Assembly (NCBI GenBank): GCA_014529385.2
Contig: CM043966.1
Location: forward strand, 142,460,211 to 142,524,210
Reading direction: 5' to 3'
Length of the DNA stretch: 64,000 bases
Source of the DNA: Adiantum capillus-veneris
Lineage: Eukaryota; Streptophyta; Polypodiopsida; Polypodiales; Pteridaceae
A model generated the notes under the pieces. That model was not told the origin of the DNA. It saw nothing but the letters and a program-made list of their open reading frames with translations, and ran no database searches. Below, piece by piece: positions 35,761-45,738 of the stretch; position 1 is the stretch's first letter, and every line of letters starts with the position of its first letter. Both the position numbers and the translations under genes were made by a program.

Positions 35761-36293
35761 ATAGTCTTGGTGTGAGTGTGTGTGCTTGAAAATTGGAAGA
35801 AGAGGTGGACAGGTTAATGGTGATTGCTTGGAAACTTGTGTCGAATAGTTTAAGCGGTCGATCTCCCCCTCTTCTCCCAACAGCAAACTAGCTATTAATC
35901 TTGAAGAGAAACTTCCAGATTGGTAACATGTTGGCAAGCTTTTGCTCAAAGTTTAAAAGCTACAATCTAAACAGCATTAAACAAAAAAAAGGGAATCTCG
36001 AGACGTTCTTGAGACTTTTTTGTCAAGGCAAACGACAGCTTTTCAGACGCATGTGCTGAAGACGGATTTCTAAAGCAAATTTTGCATCATCTCAAAAGCA
36101 GCCAATATTATTAAGCGAGGAGTCACTCCAACCGGCTTCCACACCTAGCAAATCAAAGTGAAGGGATATTTGATGCGCAACGTGGAGCGTCGTCAAGCCC
36201 CTATCAACCGACAAAGCAAGCACATCCACTGCAGTTACCAGAGCGTTATCTGCCGAGCAACAATGCAAGGACGAGCAAGCATTAGGTATTATT

Positions 36294-36945
36294 ATGACAT
36301 CTCTCGAAGATGATTTTACTCATTATCTGGATGACATGCAATCTGCAAATGTTTCTTGGATGGAACTAGATAAAGTGTTTGGTCCTAAAGCCAAATACTC
36401 CAAAATGAGCCTTAAAATGGAGTTGTTTTCTCTTTCAATGCGTCATGATGAAAATATTGCAGCTTTAGCTAATAGACTGAAAAGCATCCGCACTCAGCTA
36501 ATTTCTGTTGAAGCTCCTGTCCCATATGAAAATCTTATAGCCGTTTTTCTGAATAGCCTACCTGCAAAATTTTGTCAAATTGTAACTATTTTAAAGGAGA
36601 AGGGTCAGCTGCCTTCTTTGGATGGTATTGTTAATTCATTGTGCAGGAAGAAGAGAAACGAGTACCACGTATTAGTTCTTTCGTACTGACTGCATATGTA
36701 GCTCGTGGTTGCACTTCGACTGCAAATTCAACCAGGAATGCAACTTCAACCAGGCCTACTGCCAACACTAGACCTTGTGCGGTATGTGGACGTAGCAATC
36801 ATCAAACCAAGGATTGTTCAGCAAAAATCCTTGCATCCACTGTGGAAAGACCAATCATCCTTCGGATAAATTTTTTTAGAAGAATAAGCGACAAATCAAC
36901 ATGGTTGAAAGTGATGAAGATGGTGAAGCACCACACTTTTCATAG
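36294..36945 (+). pseudogene. Ty1/copia gag (UBN2 type) with tandem zinc knuckles, frameshifted
   Basis: The frame 36294-36689 carries a copia gag capsid part (MELFSLSMRHDENIAALANR, then NSLPAKFCQIVTIL). A shift near 36640 moves to the frame 36641-36949 with a canonical knuckle CAVCGRSNHQTKDC. A second knuckle in a further frame, CIHCGKTNHPSDKF, has lost its last Cys. The end (MVESDEDGEAP) resembles the acidic gag end of copia elements. No protease, integrase or RT follows before the 3' LTR at 37217, so the element encodes gag only. Confidence 0.85.
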
Positions 36946-37216
36946 ATAGTGATGTCCTGTAGTTTTTCTTTCGTTTTATGTCAGTCATTTGTCAATAAAA
37001 TGTACGGATTATAGACACTGCCAAACATCAGTGGTAAGACCACCCTTTTATGTTTGGTTCTAAGTTCTGGTTTGTCTCACATTGATAGTTGTTTGAGAGA
37101 AGTGCACAAACACCTATGTTATTGTTGAGGGGGGGACTTCTACTCATAGTTTCAAGTGATTGAACTCTGCCATGCTGTCTCAAGTCCATTGTCCATGGTT
37201 TAGGCTTGAGGGGGGA

Positions 37217-37471
37217 TGTTTGGTATGCAAGCCCAATTGTGGTCCAGTGTGTCAAGTGTCAAACCTGTGAGCATGACCTCTTAGGGCATGCAGTACAACC
37301 TCAATGTGCATGGGTCATATTTTAACTCTATATATTGTAAAGGGTTGTTAACTAATTAACATAGCGTTACTTTTGTCGACTCTTCTCTCTCTCTCTTGAG
37401 ATTCACCTCCTTCTTTGCACGTTATCCTGCTCATCATGGCTCGCCTTCACTCGCCATAGCCAGGACCATCA
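37217..37471 (+). repeat. 3' LTR of the gag-only copia element
   Basis: Preceded by the purine tract GGCTTGAGGGGGGA, starts TGTTTGGTATGC, ends CAGGACCATCA. 255 bp. Matches the 5' copy at 34545-34768. It joins directly to LINE ORF1 sequence at 37472. Confidence 0.88.
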
Positions 37472-38110
37472 CTTTTAAGTGCAATGCGTTTGGGCACTTC
37501 ACAAGAGCTTGCCCAACTACCCACGTCATGCGGGTAGATCGCAAGGATGGGGAGAGAGCTGCAATAAAAGCACCACAATCAAACATCGCAATTGGGAATC
37601 CTCCACAAAAAGAAAGTGAACAGCTAGAAATGGGGGGGCAAATCCATAGCAATCCTAAAGGTCCTCCCCACATGAAAACCCAAGAACAACTAGCAGGGTC
37701 ATCCCATGCCCAAGAGAAGAGTGAAGGCTACAACTCACTTTCAGTTCTCGTCTTCTCCCTTGCAAAAAACACCTATCCTAGTGATCCAAAAGATAGTTAT
37801 CTTACCACCTACATTTAGTAAGGGAGACAAAGGATGGCAGCATGTTTCAAACATCTCTTGTAAACAATTCAAATCACACTCTAGAGCAATTGGACAACTA
37901 AAAGAAAACCCGCCAGATAAACCCAAAACCTCCTTTTTGTATGATAACCTTTTTGATGTGTTGCAAGATGCTAATCTTGAGAACCTCATAACAACAAAGT
38001 TGGTAGGCTCCTAGAGTGAGGTGGAGAAAATGCCAATGGAAGAAGACAACTTGAAAGAGAATACTAAGGAATTATTGCTCAAAGTGAAGGAGTTTTTACC
38101 TCTCTCTCAA
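37472..38110 (+). pseudogene. LINE ORF1 fragment (zinc knuckle protein)
   Basis: Starts in the middle of a zinc knuckle: FKCNAFGHFTRACP lacks only the first Cys, which would lie left of the LTR junction. Then a Lys/Glu/Ser-rich linker and a frame switch near 37780 (VILPPTFSKGDKGWQHV...). It ends just before the ORF2 start at 38113. LINE ORF1 proteins of plants commonly have one such knuckle. Confidence 0.65.
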
Positions 38111-38112
38111 TA

Positions 38113-40960
38113 ATGGAAGATATCGGCATCCAGTTTTGGAATGTGAAGGGCTTAAAATCCCACAAGAAGCATGCCCTATTTTGGGATGAGGTGCAAAAAT
38201 CCAGGGAAGTCAACTATTGGACCATCCAAGAACATCACTTAGATGCTTCCAATAGTAGAAAGCAAGTCTAGGGCCAGAAGCTAGATGAAGGAATAGATGG
38301 ATATAGCCAAATCATGAGCATTTTGAATAATGATCTTGAGCCAAAAGTGGTCCTGAACCATGCATTTGGGATAGCCCTAGGGGTGAATATCAACTGGTCT
38401 GGCCATGAAATCACCATTAACATTTATGGCCCTTGCAAGGCCAAGGATAGAGCCAAATTGTGGATGAATCTTAGCAACACCTCTATGGAAGGGGAATGGC
38501 TCATGATAGGAGACTTTAATATGGAGGAGAAGAGAAAGGGAAGAACATGCTCCTCAAGTCTGTTTGGCAGGCTCTGAAAAAGTGAATGGCAAAGCTTGTG
38601 TGAGAAATGGGCTCTTATGGACCTATGGTCGATTGGTCTTTGGAGTAGCATGCCAGCCCTTACTTACACAAGCGTTCAATATGCCAACACGGCTTCTCAG
38701 CTTGATAAATGCTACTTACATCAAGTTGACTGGATTCCATCAGTATAGCTGAAATGAAGGTCATAACCTGTCATAGCTTGTCAGATCATCTACCGCTCTA
38801 CATAAAATAGGAAAGCCAAGGGGGATAGGCCATACCTCCAAGGGTCTAAGAAGAATTTATTCATGGGGGAACACCTTTTCAAAGATGCCCTCTTCCATAG
38901 TCTAGCCAAAAAAGCTATGCACAAGCTTGAAATAGACGTAGAAATGAAGAATCCTAGAGCCTAGGACATCTTCGCTTCAAGTATACAAAAAGTGATTAAA
39001 AGAGCAAGTCTTAGAATGAAGAAAACTGAGAGGATTAACAATAACAAACAAAAGACGAATTTGAACTACTAAACAATAAAAAAGGAGAAGGGATGGCTTC
39101 CAAAGTGGAACACAAGAGATGGCTTGAAGCGAAAGTAGATATGGTCAAACAACAACTTGAAGAGGTAAAGAAGTCTAGATTACTTTCTACAAAGATTTTC
39201 CTACAACCAAAGTCTGCCAACAATCAAGCGTAGGCTTCTCTAGGGCACTCAAAGTCAAGAGAATTCGGGGAACCATCCCATCTCTGAAGGATGACAAGGG
39301 TAATGTTGTACTAGACCTACATGATATGGCTAAGCTAATGCTAGATCACCTAAGTCATATCATAGGTCAACCAGAATACCGGTCTAGAGAAGAGAATGAA
39401 GCCAGAGCATTACTTCTCAGTAGTGTCAAAAGAACAATCTCTCAAACAGAAACAAACATATGCTCCCTTACTCTTTGTTCATTAGGTAGGGAGAAGACCC
39501 CCCAATGGGATGGTTTGATGATTGAGCTCTTCATATATTTTTGGGAGGATCCGAAGGCCCTTCTTATGTGTATGGCTAACCTAGCCGTGGTGGAAGGGGT
39601 GCTTGATACAAGCATTAAAAGGGGTCTTAGTAAACCTATTCAAAAGCAAGTATGCTACTCCAAAGTGAAATAGTGGCAACCCATCACCATGATGACGATA
39701 GCATAATTGCCAAAGCTATTGTGGTTATGCTCTCTCCCCTCCTAGATAAAGCTATCACCCCACACAAACACAGATTTATCGAAAGGAAGATCAACATACA
39801 ACAATATTCTAGTAGCTATAGTCAGCATCAAGTACTTCACCAATCAAGAATGTATCCTTCTACAACTCGACCTGGATAAATCATATGATTGAATCGCCTA
39901 GTCCTTCATTGAAGACATCATGAAATCAAGGTTTTGGACCACATCTATGTCAATTGGTCCATACCCTGGGAGCGGGCAGCCACTATGAGCTACTATTTAA
40001 TAATAGAATTGTGGGTGCTTTTGAAGTAAAAAGATCAATCATACATGGATGCTCGCTTGCCTTGTTGTTATTCATCATTGGTTTTCATCTCCTTATGTCC
40101 ATGCCCGAAGCCAGTGTAGAAAGAGGGAGATCCAAGAGTTGCCTTGCCAGGTAACAAACAACTTCTCATTAAGCTCTTCGCCGATGACTCCTTGCTATTC
40201 TTGAAAGCCAGTCCTCTGATGCTACAAAAGGCTTTGGATATTGTTAAACATTTGCTACTACCTTAGGGTAAAAGTGCAATATTAAGAAATCAAGATTGAT
40301 TTCGCTCTCTGAAAATGACTCAGTTGACCTATCTAAATGGTCGGGAGAGAATGTCTCAAAAGGAAAGCTCTTTCGCCACCTTGGGACCCCACTTGGGGTT
40401 GACAGCACTCACAAGTAAAGGATCCTATGGGTTTTGGATAATGTGAGGAGCAAGATGCATCGGATAGAGTATGTGTTTCTCCCCTTCTAGGACAGGGTGA
40501 AGTTGATTAATTCATCCATGATCTCATACATATCCTTCACAAGTCCACTTGTAAAATAGCCAAATGTAGCTGGAAGGAAATTTTGAAACCGGTGAAAAAA
40601 ATCCTTTGAAGAAAAAGACCAAAAAGTCACTTCTCTAGCCATGGGCCAAATGCGAGTATGTTGCTAGGCCCAAGGAGCAGGACAATATTGGGATACTCAG
40701 CCCTAAAGTTCATGTCAAGGCCCACTGTGCTAAATTTTGGTCACAATTGCTAAACAAGACCAGGCTTGGGCCATTATGACAAGGGACATGATTGACAAGG
40801 TAAAGCTCTTCTGTCAAGATTAGGTGGCATCACACGTAATGGGCGAACCTGAGATTAGGTGGCACCACGTGCAAGCTGGTTCATAAGTGCAATAGAGCTA
40901 CAGATACCCTTGGATGGGAGGAGACTGCCATGTATTTCGAAAACTCCATCCCACACTAGT
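38113..40960 (+). pseudogene. LINE ORF2 (L1-type): endonuclease and reverse transcriptase, many breaks
   Basis: ATG at 38113 begins an apurinic-endonuclease-like domain: FWNVKGLKSHKK, WTIQEHHLD, NIYGPCKAKDRAKLW and MIGDFNMEE (38113-38577). RT follows in pieces: REKTPQWDGLMIELFIYFW (about 39495), the IKRGL motif (39613), QWQPITM (39672), LDLDKSYD (39862), and the catalytic FADDSLLFLKAS at about 40178. The order and spacing fit an L1-clade ORF2. Stops and shifts occur throughout. The sequence is interrupted at 40966 by the insertion of a Ty3 element and resumes at 51654. Confidence 0.85.
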
Positions 40961-40961
40961 A

Positions 40962-40966
40962 GTCCC
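40962..40966 (+). other. 5-bp target site duplication (left), GTCCC
   Basis: GTCCC directly before the TG of the 5' LTR; the same five bases follow the 3' LTR at 51649-51653. Confidence 0.92.
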
Positions 40967-41549
40967 TGTAAGGTCTCTACTTTCAAATTGCACACAAGTT
41001 CTATTACGCATTTGTATTTTTTTGAATCATCACTCCTTATTTAAGATATTCGAGTTCAAATTATGAATCGTAGGTTGAGAAAACCTAGAAATTAAAATTT
41101 ACGCTACAAAATTCTAACATGTTTAGCTATATGAATCACTAACTAACTTATTGCAAGACTTATTTACTGATTGTAGAATTTTCTTTTACTACTGTAAAGT
41201 TAATATAAGACTGTAAAGTTTAACTTAAAAATGTAAAGTAAATTATCATTAAGGAAATAAATAAAATAATTATAAAGACAAAAGAATACACAGGGATGAC
41301 AAATGAAGGCACATGGATCACATAGGAGGGGACAAAGTGGGACACACTGTCACATGAAAAAGGAGAGGCTACTCTTGACTAATCTTAATGAGGGGGGGCC
41401 TGTGTGGCCTTATCTTTTGATGATAATGACAAAGTGGTCAAGCTCATGGGTACCACATGGGTACCAAAAATGCGGGTATGATTTTTGAGAAAAAAATAAA
41501 AATAATTAAAAAAAAATTTTGAAAAACAAGTTGGACGTTTTCTTTTCTG

Positions 41550-41562
41550 CTATAAATAGAGC
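41550..41562 (+). promoter_or_regulatory. TATA box of the 5' LTR
   Basis: CTATAAATAGAGC fits the plant TATA consensus and is kept in the 3' LTR near 49432-49444. Confidence 0.8.
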
Positions 41563-42552
41563 ATCCATGCTCACACTTTAGACATAGAGATTGCCTCTAT
41601 AGCGCTCACGAAGTGCTGTCACTTCTCTTAGAGAGAAGGCGTCCACAAACCACTAAGAGAGCAAAAACTCTAGTGGACTAATAAGGTGCATATTCATTAA
41701 GCATTCAATTAACTTTAGGAATGATGTATGTGTGTTATCTATTACTCTAATCTCTCTAATAGATTAGTAAGATTCAATTAGCTATGTGTGTGTGTGCTAT
41801 CTCTTACTCTAATCTCTCTAATAGATTAGTAAGATTTAATTAGCTATGTGTGTGTGTGTGCTATCTCTTACTCTAATCTCTCTAATAGATTAGTAAAATT
41901 CAATTAGCTATGTGTATGTGTGTGCTATCTTTTACTCTAATCTTTTAATAGATTAGTAAGATTCAATTAGCTTTAAGAAGGATATGTGTGTGTGTGTGTG
42001 CGCTATCTTTTACTCTAATCTTTCTAATGGATAGTACGATTCAATTAACTTTAGAAAAGATGTGTGTGTATGTTTTCTCTTACTCTAATCTCTTTAAGTA
42101 TACCTACTCTCTTTAGTTAGTGCATCTTCACTATTAACTTATGTATGGTTAATTGAAAGTTAATACATAAGAGAACTCATCATATTCTTATTATACATGA
42201 TGAAATTCTCATTCACCAATGTTATTGTCAATTAGGTTAAATAGAATTTTGAATAATACTAAAAATTGATTTAGTTGAAGTATAGAATTGAAGTTAGAAT
42301 TGGATTAGAAATGTCATGCATAAAAGTAATGCATTCCTAAACTTTCACTCGTAATTTACACACTTAATTTTTGATTAATTAAGATTAGCAAATATTTGAT
42401 GTATAGAAATTAGATGTAGAACAACAACACTAAGTGTAAATCCGAGTTGGCGAGGATTCAAATTATAGACTCTCTTTGGAAACAAGGAGATTACTAGGGA
42501 AATTGACCAATTTAAAGTTCTAAGTGTATAATATAAGGGTAGTACAAAAAAA

Positions 42553-42666
42553 ATGGCTCCAAAGCGTGCTCGAATACAAGGCGCTAATGATCATGAAGCC
42601 GGTACAAGTAACGGTGGAACTCCTGTGGAACATGCTATGTCTCCACCAATCGGAGCTATGGTACAG
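42553..42666 (+). CDS. Putative first gag exon inside the 5' LTR
   Basis: ATG-initiated 38-codon frame (MAPKRARIQGANDHEAGT...AMVQ) of the basic, Gly-rich type that starts many plant Ty3 gag proteins. It ends at CAG|GTTAGT, a good 5' splice site. The presumed acceptor is TTGTACAG|AGT at 44555/44556, and the phases match (both 0), joining it to gag SAVYTSLQEKK. The 3' LTR copy (50449-50571) has a 9-bp, in-frame insertion and otherwise the same frame. Inference: gag is translated from a spliced RNA whose intron removes the LTR rest and primer site. Confidence 0.55.
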
Positions 42667-43745
42667 GTTAGTATTGCAGTTTCAAGTTATGTATCATTGC
42701 ATATGCGAAACCATAGGAATATATTATTTACCTTATGAAAAGAATACACGGACCGAAACCACGGGGCTTAACCCCAAGAAACTCGTCATATGTTTGACAA
42801 GTAGGAAAGATTGTCTGGTTAAACTGGTTGCTATGGGAAAGAATGTTTGTCCAAAACCTTCGGTATGGTTTCTCTCAAGTCTCTCTACTTATTAGCGCTG
42901 GTATTATGTGGCAGTTGTCAAGGCGTGAGATGACGCCCAAGATGGCACTGCTGATGCTGTGGTGGGAGTACACCCAGATTAGCCCAGCTGGATACTGCGG
43001 TTTTGTTTTGCCGTGGCATGAGGATGACGCCCAGATTGGCACCGTTGTTGCTGTGACGGGAGTACGTCCAGATTAGCACAACGAGTACTTGTCGAGCGGT
43101 ATGGGACGCTCGTGATGACAAGGGTTTTTATAAATAATGTATATACCGATCGGACATAATAGCGCCAGTAGAGATTCTTGAGTGAACTTAATCCAAGGGT
43201 TGTTGGTTTAAAATTGGACGACTTCTTGTTTGACTATTGTTTGTAATACTGTTTGAAGGGCTGTTTTAACGAACCAGTATCATAAATAAAGTAAAGGAAC
43301 ATTTATGTTTAAACAGTGTGGTAGTAATTAGATAGCAAAAGAAGGGTGAGTGCGGGATGGAAAGTGGGAGAATGATACCCGACGGTATCATTCTATGGAC
43401 GGGTAGACCCGATGAGTCGGGTAACTTTCCAACGCTAGAATTTTTTTTTTATTAGTCATAAATCTTAAAAGAGACAAACCTTGGCGGCTATGCTTCTGAA
43501 ACATGGGGAAAAAAGGTTGGTCACTCTAAGATTTATACTTTTAGGTATAATTGATTATAGATAGTTTTTAGATAGGGTTATGGTGGTCACACTCCGCCAT
43601 AGCGAGATAGGACCAATCCTTCACTAACGGTTCATGCCCGTGGCTACGTAGTAGCTAAGGCAATGTCCGTTGGTTTTTCTTTCTCAGGATTGGAGACCTA
43701 TCAAAGGTACTCCGCTCCTCTCAAAAAGGGGCAGGGACCTCACAC

Positions 43746-43758
43746 TGGTATCAGAGCC
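43746..43758 (+). other. Primer binding site of the chromovirus (tRNA-iMet type)
   Basis: TGGTATCAGAGCC one base after the LTR end. Confidence 0.95.
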
Positions 43759-43989
43759 TAGGTTAAAGCTTGGGTAGATTTTTAGATTGATGTTTGGATA
43801 TTGAAGGATGCGAATGTTTGAAATAATAGAAGAACCTAGAAAAATTGTTTTGTGTTTTTATATGGTATTGAAGACTGAACTTTCCTGGTACATAAAAATG
43901 TTCATTCAGCCTACCAGAAATTCCAGGTGTTCACCATCATATTTGAAAATGCATGCCAATCACCAAATTATCAGTTTCGAAAAAGGGTG

Positions 43990-44379
43990 ATGATTATTTT
44001 GGATAGGGTGTTTGCACCACCTATTCCAAGGGTGCATAGAGGATGGGGTATCAACTGGAGTCCATCTGGAGAAATCTATACCATCGATGCTGACAAGATA
44101 TGGTGCATGGATACCAATCTCAAGAAACTTCGTTGGGCAGAGGAGTTAAAAGTCATCGAAGTTTATCTTTTCTTTGGTACTAAGAATCCGGATGCTACCA
44201 TTACCTTGGGAGGAGAAAAGATATCTCTAACTCAATGGGTCTATAACCAAGTTACAAAAGTTATCCATGGTGGTAGGATTCGACCCATATGTGTATCTCG
44301 TAGCTTTCAGGGGTCAAAAGAAACTTATTATTTTGATCCTTTAGCCTATCCTTTTCTAGTCACTAAACTCAAAATATAG
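43990..44379 (+). CDS. Unrecognised 129-aa ORF between primer site and gag
   Basis: First ATG in an open frame that stays open upstream to about 43875. The predicted protein has mixed, globular-looking composition with alternating hydrophobic residues and several Trp and Tyr (GWGINWSPSGEIYTIDADK, LRWAEELKVIEVYLFFGTK, GGRIRPICVSRSFQG). No family recognised; not a gag, protease or envelope-like protein that I can identify. No signal peptide or membrane helix. It lies wholly inside the presumed gag intron, so it would be carried only by unspliced RNA. A shorter 60-aa frame (43808-43990) overlaps its upstream part. Confidence 0.5.
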   Translation: MIILDRVFAPPIPRVHRGWGINWSPSGEIYTIDADKIWCMDTNLKKLRWAEELKVIEVYLFFGTKNPDATITLGGEKISLTQWVYNQVTKVIHGGRIRPICVSRSFQGSKETYYFDPLAYPFLVTKLKI

Positions 44380-44555
44380 AGACATTACAATCCTTGTACC
44401 TAAAGACTACCAACCTTGGTAGCAAATAATATGTGTATAAATAAAGTTTGGATTAATATTATCTTTTGTTTGTATTATTGTCTGATCAAGTCTTGCCTTA
44501 AAGTGGATTAAAGTTAGAGTATCCAATAAAGTTTCACTTAATCTATATTGTACAG

Positions 44556-45738
44556 AGTGCGGTGTACACATCTCTTCAAGAGAAAAAGCTACTTCTCAAG
44601 CAAGCTAAACTTCCCTCTTTCAAAGGGGAAGGAGCCCTAGTTGAGCGCGATGCTGAAGTGTGGCTCGAAGAGATGGAGGATTATTTTGTTGCTGGTGGTA
44701 CTACTCCCGATAACCAAGCAATGTTGGCTATGTTTCGTCTCACGGGGATGCCAAGCTTTGGTGGAAACAACACTGCAAAGATAATCAAGTAGCTCAAAAC
44801 ACTCAAACTTGGGAAGACATTAAGTATGTTGTCAAAGGACGTTATCTTCCACATGCACACGAATCCCTTAAGATGAATGAATTCTTCAACTTATGTCAGT
44901 TTCATCTTACAGTGTAACTCTTAGACGCTATGCTCCGCCAATGATCGCAGATCAACAAGTAGCCCGTTTCTGCCAAGGGATAAATTCTCCTTTAAATACT
45001 CGTCTAGAAGCCATGAGGCCTATAAATTTGCAAGATGCTCTTTTAAGAGCTAAACCCTTAGCTAAAGAGATGTCAAACTCTCAAAGGGTACGAAATGGAA
45101 ATTTAAGGAATGTTGGAAGGAGAGGACGGTCTATGATGTGGAACCAAAGGCAAGTTCACCCAGTTCACCAAACTCATCCAATAGTTGCAGCTTCAGCAAA
45201 TGGAGCTCAAAATGCAGATCTTAGATGCTATGAATGCAACGAGCTAGGACATTTCAGGAATGTATGTCCTAGGAGAGTCTCCGCAACAAATACACTTACT
45301 CGAGCTAGAGGACGAGGACAAATAATAAATCGTGGAGGAAGAAATGGAGGACGAGGTCGAGGGCACGGAATGGCTGCCAGAGTCAATGCTATCATAGGAG
45401 AACCAACATTGGGAGAAGAACAAGAGGAAAGAGCAACTCTACATGCTGCAATTGATAACCCAAGAGCAAGACAACAATATGCTTTCATTCAAACACCTAC
45501 AAATCACCAAGGTGAAAAATTTGAGCTTCTTATTGATTGTGGTAGTACTCATTCTTTCTTGTCACCTAAATGTTTAAGGAGGTTAGGACTTAATCAACAC
45601 CCTGCAAGAAAGATGAGAGTTGAATTAGCCAATGGAAAAGAGGTGTTATCTTCAGTACACTGTGGGAAAAATAGATTTCAATTTGGGAGAATACTCTACT
45701 TCTGCTACTTTTCGAACCTTACCCATAGGAATCTATGA
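44556..45738 (+). pseudogene. Chromovirus gag and protease start, with two frame breaks
   Basis: Exon-like start after TTGTACAG at 44556. The capsid begins SLQEKKLLLKQAKLPSF and DAEVWLEEMEDYF (44556-44745); a lost base near 44747 shifts the frame, and another small deletion near 44895 shifts it again. The frame 44893-45738 (281 aa) then carries QQVARFCQGINSPLNTRLEA, a canonical zinc knuckle CYECNELGHFRNVC (about 45230), an Arg/Gly-rich linker (45300-45380), and the protease active site LLIDCGSTHSF (about 45530), typical for plant Ty3 elements (D-x-G-S). Confidence 0.88.

Larger units (their letters stand above)
40967..43744 (+). repeat. 5' LTR of the chromovirus
   Basis: 2778 bp, TGTAAGGTC...CCTCACA. 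The core promoter is CTATAAATAGAGC at 41550-41562. Downstream, 41700-42080 is a tandem array of about five 65-70-bp units (TCTAATAGATTAGTAAGATT core, each ending in a TG run). At 42553-42666 lies a 38-codon open frame followed by a splice-donor-like CAG|GTTAGT. About 42925-43075 is a two-fold repeat of an ~80-bp unit (GATGACGCCCA...CCAGATTAGC). Near 43375-43430 complementary CCCGAC and GTCGGG words could pair. Confidence 0.93.

Noticed and set aside
43927-44379. Envelope-like protein in the chromovirus leader
   Set aside because: No signal peptide, transmembrane helix or cleavage site; position before gag is wrong for an envelope gene.
45661-45668. Possible -1 slippery heptamer GGGAAAA at the gag-pol switch
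   Set aside because: The frame change needed is +1, so a -1 slip gives the wrong frame; one-base insertion in the A run is more likely.
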